This document shows, one piece after another, positions 1 to 10,831 of a stretch of DNA of 64,000 nt. The notes beneath the pieces were generated by a model. It saw only the letters and a program-made list of their open reading frames with translations, had not been told where the DNA came from and made no database searches. The stretch comes from Sequoia sempervirens (taxonomy: Eukaryota > Streptophyta > Pinopsida > Cupressales > Cupressaceae). Every line of letters starts with the position of its first letter. Position 1 is the stretch's first letter. Made by a program: the position numbers and the translations under genes. The stretch lies in the NCBI GenBank assembly GCA_007258455.2, contig VDFB02254870.1, forward strand, positions 16,434 to 80,433, read 5' to 3'.

Positions 1-2
1 AA

Positions 3-560
3 AACTTTTTCAGACTTCATAGTTGTGCCATGATAATTCAGTTGAGGCATAGGGAATTCATGTGGAGTCATGAGTTTGAATTTGTTGAGCTTTTGCAAAG
101 GATTGCCTTCCTCTTTGCAAAAAGATTTGAAGATGTCACATTTGCAGTCATGGTTCCGTTTGTTACCATGTGGAGGTATGCTGAAGAGTTCGAGTTTGAT
201 TTGAGTAGACTATCTTTCCTATTGCTTAGAATTGTGATTGACAGTAGTATGGTTGATACTGTTAATTCGGGGCATCGTGGACATGAGATGTTGCATGATT
301 TTGATTCCCCTCCTTTAAGATCTTTCGGGATGAGTATCATGGATGGTAACACTTTGGGGTTACAAGGAAGGTTAGTGCAGCATAGGCATGATGATTTCAC
401 GGATGTGATCAGAGTGGAGCAGCATCGGCATGGTGGGTCCTTCCTGCGATGGGTTTGGGAACCAGGGATCATACTTGTTGCGTATGGTTTGGTTTTAAAA
501 TTTCTGGAGTTGTGGAGGTATTGCTTGAGGACAAGCAATTTTGGGAAGGGCGGATTGTAA
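3..560 (+). CDS. C-terminal end of element-1-type ORF (upstream copy, truncated by window)
   Basis: The reading frame is open from the window edge and stops at the TAA inside TGTAATG, the first bases of the following LTR. The first 555 bases align without gaps to 5730-6284 (offset 5729), with about three substitutions seen by eye. It is therefore the last part of another copy of the 1,229-codon protein at 2600-6289. It ends with the FLRWVWEPG and CLRTSNF motifs and the purine-rich GGGAAGGGCGGA just before the LTR. No catalytic domain is visible. Together with the next copy it shows that a second internal domain lies immediately upstream of the LTR at 556. Confidence 0.8.
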   Translation, partial: NFFRLHSCAMIIQLRHREFMWSHEFEFVELLQRIAFLFAKRFEDVTFAVMVPFVTMWRYAEEFEFDLSRLSFLLLRIVIDSSMVDTVNSGHRGHEMLHDFDSPPLRSFGMSIMDGNTLGLQGRLVQHRHDDFTDVIRVEQHRHGGSFLRWVWEPGIILVAYGLVLKFLELWRYCLRTSNFGKGGL

Positions 561-1195
561 TGTCCCCTTCTCGAACCTGACCTTTCCAGTGACCGTTGGC
601 CTTTTTCTGGAAACCCAAAGGCTAGTCGGAAGGTAAAATTAGGGTTTCCTATTTTTAAGGATGTCCTTGCTCAGAGTTAGTGGATTCAATGGCGGATTCT
701 TTCTGGGTTTTCAGAGAGCTTCGCAGTGGTATGTTCATCTCGGCTTTCTGAGCATTTCCAGGAATTTACTATTTTTAGTAAATTCTATTTTTGGCAGTAA
801 ACAGGTTGGTCTCAGGCAGTTGACTTTCCCCTTCAGTTGACTCAAGTGGCGTATTCAGTTTCGGGCTTCAATACAGTTTTGGAGAGATAAGCTCATTTCA
901 CTTAAAAATAACATTATATTTTAAATGTTATTTTATCACCTTGGCCTAGTCAAATAACTTAATGTTATTTTAAAAGGTGGACTTGAAGGGTGGCGCCATC
1001 ATTGAGGATATATTAAATTTATATTGAATTTATCAAAGTCAAAACTAAGCCTTAAGGAGGACGCATTTATTTAAGTGAGAAATTTAATTAAATGAAGTCA
1101 AAATTAAAGATGCATGGAAAAGGACGCCATCTCTTGTGATTAGGGTTTTGACTATGGAAAAGAAGTTAGGGTTTCAAGGAAGGTCAACAGAAACT

Positions 1196-1203
1196 TATAA
1201 AAG
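1196..1203 (+). promoter_or_regulatory. TATA box of element-1 LTR
   Basis: TATAAAAG is followed by GACAGCCTTGGG and is conserved at 6927-6934 in the second LTR. A similar TATAAATAAGAG core occurs in the LTR at 15804 and in element 4 at 47564. By position it would start transcription near 1225-1235. Confidence 0.6.
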
Positions 1204-2050
1204 ACAGCCTTGGGTTCTCTTTTGGATATCTTTTATCTACAGGAATGTTATGCTGCCGGATTGGCTTTGGGATTGCTTCGAGGAATGAAGGCCTCCTAGC
1301 TTGGGCATTGCTTCTCGCTTGAAAGATAGCGACTAGTGGTGATTTAGTATAGTTTTGTGAGTTGCATTGAATTGTGTGCATTGTAATCAGCTTGTGGCTG
1401 TTTAGATCAGATTTTTGCATATTAGAATTTCTAGAATTGCATTTTTGCTACAGCAGATCCGTGTTTTTATTCGTAAATCAAAAAATACAAAAATATTGCT
1501 TCTGGGTATTGCATAAATCTATGTGTTTGTAAGGGGCGCTTCATTTCTCCAGATTGCAGATTTTATTGTTGAGTATTTAATTTTTAAAAGGAAATCGCCC
1601 TTCTTGCTGGGCCGTACCATTTGATTTCCTTGGATTTCGTGCCATTAATTAATGTGAGCATTTTGAGTCCGTTTTCAGTGTTAATCTTGGGCGCCATCTT
1701 CTTGGAATCGCATTGTATTTCGTTTCAGGAAGATTGATTAAGTTTTGAGTGAGTTACGAATGAATTTGTGAGATACAGGGCTGCTGTTCGTGCATATAAA
1801 GATCCGGACTGTCAAAAATCAGATTATCAGGTTGGCCTTCATATTGCAGTTTCTGGTTTAATCTTCCTTATTCATTGAACGGAATTCAATAAGCATTGTT
1901 ACAGCTCTATTACATTCTCAATTGTATTGATAGCAAGGCTTTGACTAATATTTTGTAAGCTGGCAGTAGTACTGACAGCAGATTATAATCTTGCTTATCA
2001 TATTGTACCGTTCCTTTCTATTTCAGTAATTGCTATTGTAATTAGTTTAT

Positions 2051-2440
2051 CTCCGCCCTATGGTAGCTACTTTCCCACCTCGGGTTAGCAAGCACATTCT
2101 GGGTGTTGAGAATTTCCAGTTTTCAGCATTTCCTTTCAAGCATCGAATTTTGTAATCACTCCGCCATATGGTCGCCCCTCACTCCATTCTGGATTGGGTA
2201 GCACATACTTGGTGTCGAGTTCCTTTTCAGTATTTAGAGTAGGAGATCCTCTGACCATATGCTCGCCATCATCGGCGCCATTCTTGGTTAGAGTTACAGC
2301 ATAAGCAATTTGTTTTAGATCCTCTGACCAATGCTCACACCTTGCCCACATCGGGATCCTGGTGTACATTCTGGTTAGAGTTGCTTTTGCACGTTTTGGT
2401 TTATCTCCTAACCTTAACGGGTGCATTGATGTAATTTGAA
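2051..2440 (+). repeat. Tandem R/U5 modules around CATATGG
   Basis: Units start CTCCGCC-TATGGTAGC (2051) and CTCCGCCATATGGTCGCC (2159), 108 bp apart. Each ends with an AGCACAT...GGTGTYGAG segment. Two further units carry GATCCTCTGACCA...TGCTC followed by TTGGTTAGAGTT or CTGGTTAGAGTT. The second LTR has the same layout at about 7787-8110. Confidence 0.7.
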
Positions 2441-2481
2441 ATTGTGTAAAAATCGAAAAAATTTGGCTCGGAATATTTCAG

Positions 2482-2494
2482 TGGTATCAGAGCC
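2482..2494 (+). promoter_or_regulatory. Primer binding site, tRNA-Met type (element 1)
   Basis: TGGTATCAGAGCC begins two bases after the LTR terminal CA. It is the usual complement of the 3' end of plant initiator Met tRNA. It fixes the right end of the LTR and the direction of the element. Confidence 0.88.
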
Positions 2495-2599
2495 AAGATC
2501 CTGCCATCCTGTGCCCATCAGAGTTCACTTGACAGAGAAAACAGATTCTACATCAGAGGTGAGAGCTGAGTTCAGTATTAGCTTTCAGAAGTTTCAAAG

Positions 2600-5500
2600 A
2601 TGTTGCATTTTCTAAGGTCTATGGGTCGTGAGAAGTCAGATTCAACTATGGCATCGGAGGAAGGAAAGGTTAGTGATGTCGTAAGGGACTTCATTGAATA
2701 TGCCAAACAGTTTAAAAGACAATGTGAAGATGAGGCTGTCAAACTCCGTGAGCAATATCAAACCATGCCAGATGATTATAGGTACAATGTTTCATTTGAT
2801 TCCCATTTGAAGTGTGTGGCGTCAGTGAAGCCCGAAAAGTTGAAGATGGTGGACCACATTAGGGAAATGATAAAAAGGGAAGCAGAACAAGCTTTGTTCG
2901 AAGAATCAAAGAAGGAAGGAGATGAAGTGCCTATTTGTGAATTGCAGCCGACAAATTTGCAAGTTGAAGAGAAAAATCAGTCATCTAGCATTGAAGATGG
3001 AACAAACAAGGTGCACATATCACATCAAAAAGAACGTGAGCTTGATGAAGATACCTTGGCAAGTGAAGAGTTAAGGGTAGAGCCTCATAATACGCCCCTT
3101 GACTTGCATGTGATAGCAAGTGAAGAAGAGCAAGTTGAAGGAAATACTATTGGTGTCTTTGAATCAGCTTATGACCGTTACCAAAGTGATGATGTTGGTA
3201 ATGATTTCGAGGTGTTTGTACCTCCTCTTATTGAAGATTTGGTAAAGAATGATTCTCTTCATGTTGCTGCCTCAACTTTTGAAGAAGTTCCACATGAAGA
3301 AATCAGTGACATACTTCCTCATGGTGAAGATAATGACGGTGCAGTTTTCAAAACAGCAAGCAATGAGGATTTTTCACTTCATTATGATGGTGACTTTGGG
3401 CTTGAGCAGAAAACTCGGTCTTTGGAGAGAAATGTTTTTGACGATATCAGTTTGAGGGATTTGGGACTTGACTTATTCAAAGAGTCATCACTACAAAGGG
3501 AGCATGATAAGTTTTTTCCTGTTGATCATCTTAATCAACCCACTAGCATTTGGGATCCGGGTGTGTTGGCACCAACGTATGAAAGAGAACCTTTGTGGGA
3601 CGAATTTCCCTTTGATCCTGATGAAGACCAAAGTTTCGTTTGCATCGCAAGCTATAAGGAGGGCACAAAAGGAAAAATTGTCTTTGATGAAGAAGCTTGC
3701 TCTGAAGAGTTCCATGGTGACCCTTTCGAGTTGGTTGCAGCCACCAAGGAGGATGTTGTTTCTTCTAAAACTTTCAGAACAACATTCGATGATTCTTCGT
3801 TCAAGTTAGGGGCTGCCATAGCCTTTGAACAAGAAGACCAAGTGGCTCTTGATGATGTAGAGTTTGAAGGTGTTACTAAACACAAATATGATTTTCCAAT
3901 GCTTGAAGCTGATTGCAAACTTGGGGTCAAAGAATCTGTGAAGTATGATGTTTTTTTTGACAATGAGCACTCTCCACTAGTCAATGGTGAAGTTCATGAA
4001 TGTTGGAGCAGCAATGAAGGCAGCAAAGACAAGGGACAAGGTTCTGATTTTCAGTTGCAGCCTATCAGCAGTTCATCATCTTTGAATTATCATGATTGGG
4101 ACAAACAATTCAAGGTGTCCATTGACAAGGAAGTGCAAGCTTTATCCTTGTTTGATCACACACATAGCTTGGTTGAGGAATTGTACTGGAAGGCTCAGCT
4201 TGAAGAGAGACAAAGAGGAGTGAAAGATGAAGTTGCTCTTCCCAATCTGCAACTTATCAGAAACTCTTTGGTAACCTTGAAGTCCGAGTACATGCACTTG
4301 GTTGAAGATCGTGATTATGCCATTGAAGTTGCAAAGAAGACCATTTGTGCTTCTCAAGATAGAGTGAGAAAGATTGATGAACTTTCTCTGGAGCTTGGAT
4401 CAACAAGAGCTACGCTAGAAGAAACTCAAATGGCATTAATGGAAATAGAAAATCAGTTTGCTGATTTCAAAATTTTCACAAAGCAAGAGAATGCACATAA
4501 AGCCGAAGAAATCAAGCAAGTATTTTGTGAGCTTGATAGTCTTCGAGAAGAGTTTGACCTTGAAGGTTTCACAAGAAGGACTGAAGTTACAAGTGCAGAT
4601 TTAGATCAGCAAGATGGATGGAATAACTTTTCAATTTTTGACAATCCTCTCTTTGAAGAAGGTGATGAAGGAGATTATGGCAATCCTCTCTATGTGATGG
4701 AAGATGAAACAAAGAATGAGACTGAGTATGGTTTCCAGTGCTTGGATGCTTTGATCTCACTCCATGTGGATGTGCCACGTTTGCTGATTAGTCATGAATG
4801 CATAAGTGGGTTTGAGGATGGAGGTTCTACATGGGAGGTGACGAAGCAAGGTAATTTCAACATCTATGACATCAAGGTGTTGATGAGACAAGTCTTGGTA
4901 GCTGTTGGTAACTTCATTACAGCAGCAACGAGTGAAGATTTCAGACCTACTACTCAGGGGAAATGGGAAAAAGGTGAACTAGACTTTGGTGGGTGCACTC
5001 TTGACAATCCATCCCTTGGGTGGAATGATGTTTGGAATCATATTGATCAGTTTTGGGAGCTGAATTTGAAGCCACTCTATGTTTCATACTCCCTTAATGT
5101 GGAAGCTTTCATGGTTAAGCTTCAAGGATTTACTACATGGGACATCAGTTTCGTGAGAAGGCACTTGGTTCTCACTAGCACTTGGGAATGTGTAGAGATT
5201 TCTTTTCAGTGTGTTGAAAATCACTTTCAGTTGGGTATCCATGCTGGGGATTCTCAACTTGGGTTGTTAAAATTTATTATTTATGGAAAAGACTTTTGGA
5301 GGGATAAGGATCAAATTTCCAGATTTGTTGATGTTGTTCCCTTCTTTTCCAGCTACTTGATGGTTCCGTTTGTTCATCAACAAATGGATTGGAGAGAAAT
5401 TTTGAATATGGGTTGGAGAGATCAACGATCGGTAGTTCTTGGAAGTGACTTTCAGCTCAGACAAGGGCAGATTTTGAGACACGAGCTTGCTGGTTGGAGG

Positions 5501-6289
5501 CAGACCAGCCACCTTACTTATGAAGTTACTTTCATTCAGGAGAGTTGGTTCCTCACTCCTGATCAAAGAAGTGGTAGCTTTCTGATGGAGATGGATTTAG
5601 CGTGTTTTTCAGCCACTTTGGAGGTTTGTGGTGCAAACTCTGATGGTTTATTTTCATTATTGGTTCATGACAGCGAGCTACCCTACGCTTTGATTCTACA
5701 TTTTGAGACTCTTGGGGTTGGAATTGTGAAAAACTTTTTCAGACTTCATAGTTGTGCCATGATAATTCAGTTGAGGCATAGGGAATTCATGTGGAGTCAT
5801 GAGTTTGAATTTGTTGAGCTTTTGCAAAGGATTGCCTTCCTCTTTGCAAAAAGATTTGAAGATGTCACATTTGCAGTCATGGTTCCGTTTGTTACCATGT
5901 GGAGGTATGCTGAAGAGTTCGAGTTTGATTTGAGTAGACTATCTTTCCTTTTGCTTAGAATTGTGATTGACAGTAGTATGGTTGATACTGTTAATTCGGG
6001 GCATCGTGGACATGAGAGGTTGCATGATTTTGATTCCCCTCCTTTAAGATCTTTCGGGTTGAGTATCATGGATGGTAACACTTTGGGGTTACAAGGAAGG
6101 TTAGTGCAGCATAGGCATGATGATTTCACGGATGTGATCAGAGTGGAGCAGCATCGGCATGGTGGGTCCTTCCTGCGATGGGTTTGGGAACCAGGGATCA
6201 TACTTGTTGCGTATGGTTTGGTTTTAAAATTTCTGGAGTTGTGGAGGTATTGCTTGAGGACAAGCAATTTTGGGAAGGGCGGATTGTAA
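2600..6289 (+). CDS. Large acidic coiled-coil protein of non-autonomous LTR element 1
   Basis: An uninterrupted 1,229-codon ORF starts 105 bases after the primer site and ends at the TAA inside the first bases of the 3' LTR. I do not recognise a known family. The N-terminal half is rich in Asp and Glu and holds an LQPT...NQSS motif at about residues 114-128, matching element 2. A likely coiled coil covers about residues 520-650. The C-terminal half is rich in Phe, Trp and His and ends with FLRWVWEPG (about residue 1190) and CLRTSNF, the latter resembling the tails of plant gypsy polyproteins. No retropepsin DTG/DSG, reverse transcriptase YVDD/YLDD, or integrase H2C2 or DDE is visible. Function is unknown; a Gag-like or packaging role is only inferred from its place after the primer site. 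An intact 3.7-kb frame suggests recent mobility. Confidence 0.8.
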   Translation: MLHFLRSMGREKSDSTMASEEGKVSDVVRDFIEYAKQFKRQCEDEAVKLREQYQTMPDDYRYNVSFDSHLKCVASVKPEKLKMVDHIREMIKREAEQALFEESKKEGDEVPICELQPTNLQVEEKNQSSSIEDGTNKVHISHQKERELDEDTLASEELRVEPHNTPLDLHVIASEEEQVEGNTIGVFESAYDRYQSDDVGNDFEVFVPPLIEDLVKNDSLHVAASTFEEVPHEEISDILPHGEDNDGAVFKTASNEDFSLHYDGDFGLEQKTRSLERNVFDDISLRDLGLDLFKESSLQREHDKFFPVDHLNQPTSIWDPGVLAPTYEREPLWDEFPFDPDEDQSFVCIASYKEGTKGKIVFDEEACSEEFHGDPFELVAATKEDVVSSKTFRTTFDDSSFKLGAAIAFEQEDQVALDDVEFEGVTKHKYDFPMLEADCKLGVKESVKYDVFFDNEHSPLVNGEVHECWSSNEGSKDKGQGSDFQLQPISSSSSLNYHDWDKQFKVSIDKEVQALSLFDHTHSLVEELYWKAQLEERQRGVKDEVALPNLQLIRNSLVTLKSEYMHLVEDRDYAIEVAKKTICASQDRVRKIDELSLELGSTRATLEETQMALMEIENQFADFKIFTKQENAHKAEEIKQVFCELDSLREEFDLEGFTRRTEVTSADLDQQDGWNNFSIFDNPLFEEGDEGDYGNPLYVMEDETKNETEYGFQCLDALISLHVDVPRLLISHECISGFEDGGSTWEVTKQGNFNIYDIKVLMRQVLVAVGNFITAATSEDFRPTTQGKWEKGELDFGGCTLDNPSLGWNDVWNHIDQFWELNLKPLYVSYSLNVEAFMVKLQGFTTWDISFVRRHLVLTSTWECVEISFQCVENHFQLGIHAGDSQLGLLKFIIYGKDFWRDKDQISRFVDVVPFFSSYLMVPFVHQQMDWREILNMGWRDQRSVVLGSDFQLRQGQILRHELAGWRQTSHLTYEVTFIQESWFLTPDQRSGSFLMEMDLACFSATLEVCGANSDGLFSLLVHDSELPYALILHFETLGVGIVKNFFRLHSCAMIIQLRHREFMWSHEFEFVELLQRIAFLFAKRFEDVTFAVMVPFVTMWRYAEEFEFDLSRLSFLLLRIVIDSSMVDTVNSGHRGHERLHDFDSPPLRSFGLSIMDGNTLGLQGRLVQHRHDDFTDVIRVEQHRHGGSFLRWVWEPGIILVAYGLVLKFLELWRYCLRTSNFGKGGL
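6272..6284 (+). promoter_or_regulatory. Polypurine tract of element 1
   Basis: GGGAAGGGCGGA followed by T lies directly before the 3' LTR and is also present before the LTR at 556. This is the usual place for plus-strand priming. It overlaps the last codons of the long ORF. Confidence 0.7.
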
Positions 6290-8216
6290 TGTCCCCTTCT
6301 CGAACCTGACCTTTCCAGTGACCGTTGGCCTTTTTCTGGAAACCCAAAGGCTAGTCGGAAGGTAAAATTAGGGTTTCCTATTTTTAAGGATGTCCTTGCT
6401 CAGAGTTAGTGGATTCAATGGCGGATTCTTTCTGGGTTTTCAGAGAGCTTCGCAATGGTATGTTCATCTCGGCTTTCTGAGCATTTCCAGGAATTTACTA
6501 TTTTTAGTAAATTCTATTTTTGGCAGTAAACAGGTTGGTCTCAGGCAGTTGACTTTCCCCTTCAGTTGACTCAAGTGGCGTATTCAGTTTCGGGCTTCAG
6601 AGTGCAGTTTTGGAGAGATGAGCTCGTTTCACTTAAAAATAACATTATATTTTAAATGTTATTTTATCACCTTGGCCTAGCCAAATAACTTAATGTTATT
6701 TTAAAAGGTGGACTTGAAGGGTGGCGCCATCATTGAGGATATATTAAATTTATATTGAATTTATCAAAGTCAAAACTAAGCCTTAAGGAGGACGCATTTA
6801 TTTAAGTGAGAAATTTAATTAAATGAAGTCAAAATTAAAGATGCATGGAAAAGGACGCCATCTCTTGTGATTAGGGTTTTGACTATGGAAAAGAAGTTAG
6901 GGTTTCAAGGAAGGTCAACAGAAACTTATAAAAGACAGCCTTGGGTTCTCTTTTGGATATCTTTTATCTACAGGAATGTTATGCTGCCGGATTGGCTTTG
7001 GGATTGCTTCGAGGAATGAAGGCCTCCTAGCTTGGGCATTGCTTCTCGCTTGAAAGACAGCGACTAGTGGTGATTTAGTCTAGTTTGTGAGTTACATTTA
7101 GTTTATGCATTGTAATCAGCTTATCGCATGGTTAGATCTGATTTGCATATTAGTGGTTTTCAGCATTTTGCATTATTTGTTACAGCAGATTCATGTTTTT
7201 ATTCATAAATCAAAAAATATCAAAAATCTTGTTCTGGGTATTGTCTCATTGGTTTTCTCTGTTGGAAGAGACCCTTCATGAATATTTGCAGATTTTAGTA
7301 CGAAGCTTATGATTTTATAATGCAAATCCGTCATTCCTTGAAGGCCGAACTTTCTAGAGTGCATTGGGATTCGTGTCAGTAATTAATAGCCATTTTTAGA
7401 TGCCATTTCTTATTACTAAGTTAGGTGCCATCATTTTTAGGGTCTATTGCATCAGATTTGAGATCATTTGGGTGAGAAATGAGAGAGATATGAGCATATG
7501 AGTGAATTCCTAGGTTGCTGGTTTTTAATTTAAAAGTGCAGATTTGTGGAAAAACAGAATTTGTATTTTGAACATTGGAAGGTTTATTGTTTTGGCTCTT
7601 CTAATCATTCTAAGAAGAGATCTTTTGATGTAATGTTAAGCTCTCAAATTCCTATGCTACCAGCAGGCGAATGAACATCATTTTGTAAGCTGACAGTAGT
7701 ACTGGCAGCGGTTCTTTAATCTTGCTCAATTCTGATTTGTAATTGCTTATCTGATATTCGGAAGTTGTTTTTGTAATATCTAGCATCTCCGTCATATGGT
7801 AGCTCCCATTCCGTCTCGGTCTGGAAAGCACATTCTTGACGTCGAGTATTTACAGCATCATTGTTTAGTTTCATTCAAGCATTGTTTTTGTAATCACTCC
7901 GTCATATGGTCGCCCCTCACTCCGCATTGGATTGGGTAGCACATACTTGACGTTGAGTTCCCTTTCAGCATTTAGAGTAGAAGACCCTCTGACCATATGC
8001 TCGCCATCATCGGCGCCATTCTTGGTTAGAGTTGCTTTCAACATAAGCAGTTTGAATTTAGATCCTCTGACCAATGCTCGCCATCATCGGCGCCATACTG
8101 GTTAGAGTTGCTTCAGTACGTTTGGGTTTATCTTCTAACCTTAACGGGTACTTTGATTGTAATGTTGTAATTTGAAATTTGTGAAAAACGAAAAAAAATT
8201 GGCTCGGAATATTTCA
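6285..8216 (+). repeat. 3' LTR of element 1
   Basis: This 1,932-bp copy has the same termini as the LTR at 556. The U3 part with its TATA box (6927-6934) is nearly identical to the first LTR. The part after about 7080 is clearly diverged, although it keeps the same order of CATATGG and TGCTCGCC modules. This is an unusual mosaic for two LTRs of one insertion. Confidence 0.87.
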
Positions 8217-10808
8217 CCTACTGAAGAAGTATAAAGGATAATATATGGAGGACACCATGGATATGAGCCAACATAAGGTCATGAAAGAAATGTACATGAC
8301 AGTGTAAGGAAAGGTGGTTACATATGAGTAATGGTGCCATACATTTGACAAGAGAAGCCTCACAAAGTAGATGACAGTGGAGGATGGAATATGTGCAAGA
8401 AGCTTGTAGAGGATATGAAGACACACTACAGAGAGAGGCCAAATAATGGTAACAGTCAAGATGGGGATGACAATGTTAGTAAAGAGCTGTACATGGAATG
8501 AAATCTAAGGAGATATTAAGGCAGTTCCATGAGCGAAGGACTAAGTAAGAAGACAGTATTGGGTAAAGTGGGCATTAAGGACTTATATTGTGTTAACCAT
8601 CAAATGATGATAGTTTTAGTGATAGTCCATGAAGAACAGTCCAAAAGGTTGCATGGAGTCCTCAAAACACAGCTCTATTAAGATGCTTTGAAAGACAGTC
8701 ATCATGAAACCTTTGACACAATTCACAGCCAAGACATGGAAGACAGTTAATATGTGGGAATCAATGCAATGATATAAAGGAGACAGTGTTTTTCAGGGGG
8801 TAGTCACTGTAGCAAACACAGTGAGGAATGAAATGGCTTACATATGAAATCTGTCAAAGGTCTGTCATTAAGTTGGAGTGATCCTCAAATCACAATGTGA
8901 CAATGATCAGGAGTAAGTGCCAATCCTGTAACAAACAATAAAGGACAATCCTATAAATCCTACAATGACAGTGAGCAAGAGGATTTTAGAGGACAGTTGA
9001 CAGTCAATGACAAAGATTTCAAGAGACAGTGAATCAAGATCAGAGCATTGCAAAGGACAGGTGTTAGGAAGTCAGCCTTACATGACAGAGGTAAAGGGGA
9101 ATGCAACTCAGATGTAGTTTCTCTAGGAGCAATTATGTGTGGTGTGTCTCAACCTCATCATAGAACACAAATCTTATACATGCCAATCTTCTATCGGACA
9201 GTCCACGGAGCATTGACAGGCCAGTGATCTTCAAACCAAAAAACATAATGGTGTGATAAGTCCTATATGCTCAAAAGAGTGGAAGAATGTGGTGATATTT
9301 ATGTGATAGATAGAGGAAAAGGGGTCAGTGTGCCCTGGCATAAGAAGATACTTTGTGACTGAGTTTTTCTGAGATTTTCATGGAAAATATGGCAGTACCA
9401 TCATGACAGAGGGCAGTTACATGAATGCAGAGGACTGTCACTATAAAAAGGTGGCAGAGGTATGTGTTTGACAATAGGGCAGTCATGCAATGGATGAAAA
9501 TCCATGATAGTGAGAGGTCAATTCATAAGTGAGAGACCTTGTAAAAGGACAGAGTAAAGAAAACAGGAAGATAAAGGTAACACAAAGGAATGACACGTGT
9601 GCCAAAATAGGATTTCAAGATCCTCCTAAGCCTTCCTGGGGCATTTATTCATTCTTACTATTTCAAACATTCTCACACATGCCCTCTAAGCATAGAAAAG
9701 AGGTTATGGATGTTTGACTAAGTATAGAGCAGTTGGAGGACATTTAAAAACAATTTAATGACTTGCACAGCAAGTGAGAAGATATAGGGGGCAGTTGAGT
9801 CAGTTTGAGGATCAGTTGCAAGTATCTAGGAGTGGAGACAAGCTTCTTGGAGTCTATATAGGAGCCAGCAAAGCAGAGGAAGGTGGAGAAATTCAAATTT
9901 CAGTTCAACAATGCTTTCTTGGAGTCTTCAAAGGAGTCAAGGCAGGCAGAAAGTTTTCCAGTATCCAAAGAGAGATTGGACCTAGTCAGACAACTAAGAC
10001 ACATGTCACCTTTTCCTTGTAACAAGTTACTAGTGAATATGAGAATGGTTCAAGGCTAAAAGGCATGCCTAGGGGCAGTTTAGAGTTAGTTCTTGCATTC
10101 TAAAACAGCGCTGTAACTTATAAGAGTTCTTTTCTATAACAAAAATAGCATTGTAACTCAGAAATCAGTCACTCTATGACTGAAAATCAAATGTAAGACC
10201 TTCATTTCAATGCATTGGCAGTCCTGTATTACTTTAAGACATCTTTTATCAATAAAATCCAGAATTTTGCCTTCTCGAGTACTGTTTTATTGTGTGCAAA
10301 GTAGTGGTTGATGAATATTACTGTGTTTTTCTTCGCAAAACCTTTAATATATGTCTCATTTCAGCACCAATAGGCAGAGAAAGTACATTTTATACAAGTT
10401 GTAAATTGTGTAGTGGATGTGAAACATAGCTGTTAGTTGGGAAAAAGCCTCTTTTCCTTCAAAATGCAACACACCTAATCTGGTTACAAAATACTGATAT
10501 ATTGGTGTACACAAAACATTTTGAATTGTGTAAAAGCTAGCTGGTTATTGAAAAACTGTGTCTAAAACAGCAGTAGGAATCTCAAAACATTTTGGTGCAT
10601 CACGTTTTTAGACCTTAGGTTTCATTACAAGTCATTCATTCCTCTTTTCTCAGCATAACAGCAGTATTTTAGTTCAAATTTAGGTGATTTCAACAAGGGA
10701 ACCAGCCCTCTGGAGATTCACTCCAAGCTATGGAAAACCCACAGTCCACGGAGTGTTTCAATCTTTCATTGGATTGCTAAGTATAGCACCCTAATCCAAG
10801 TGACAACA
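8217..10808 (+). repeat. GACAGT-rich block, probable LTR of a gypsy-type element
   Basis: No coding region is visible. The left 1 kb is dense in GACAGT, AGACAGT and GGACAGT. TATATAGG lies at 9855-9862 and AATAAAATCC near 10250. The block ends ACAACA just before a TGG-initial primer-site candidate at 10814 and a gag-related leader. This is the order expected for U3, R and U5. I could not define a left LTR end or find a second copy, so the LTR call is an inference. Confidence 0.4.
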
Positions 10809-10813
10809 GTTTT

Positions 10814-10831
10814 TGGCACGCTCGGTGGAAC
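10814..10831 (+). promoter_or_regulatory. Possible primer binding site of the gypsy-type element
   Basis: TGGCACGCTCGGTGGAAC begins with TGG, five bases after ACAACA. It precedes the leader that continues into the duplicated gag region. The matching tRNA was not identified. Confidence 0.4.

Larger units (their letters stand above)
556..2480 (+). repeat. LTR of element 1 (shared by two tandem copies)
   Basis: It runs from TGTAATGTCCCC to GGAATATTTCA and is 1,925 bp long. Up to about 1350 it is almost identical to the downstream LTR (6285 to about 7080). Beyond that point the two LTRs differ by many substitutions and indels. A TATA motif lies at 1196-1203. The second half carries tandem modules built around CATATGGT and CATATGCTC. 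Confidence 0.88.
556..8216 (+). mobile_element. Non-autonomous LTR retrotransposon (element 1), part of a tandem three-LTR array
   Basis: The order is LTR (556-2480), Met-tRNA primer site (2482-2494), one long ORF (2600-6289), polypurine tract (6272-6284) and LTR (6285-8216). Both LTRs start TGTAATGTCCCC and end TATTTCA. The sequence left of 556 is again the 3' end of the same internal domain, so the first LTR is shared by two copies. No reverse transcriptase, RNase H, integrase or zinc-knuckle motif is visible in the internal region, so the element is classed as non-autonomous. The bases right of 8216 (CCTAC) cannot be tested as a TSD because the left end lies outside the window. Confidence 0.85.

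Noticed and set aside
5797..6267. Minus-strand 156-codon frame, also at 68-538
   Set aside because: It is the antisense shadow of the C-terminal part of the element 1 ORF and is duplicated only because that ORF is duplicated.
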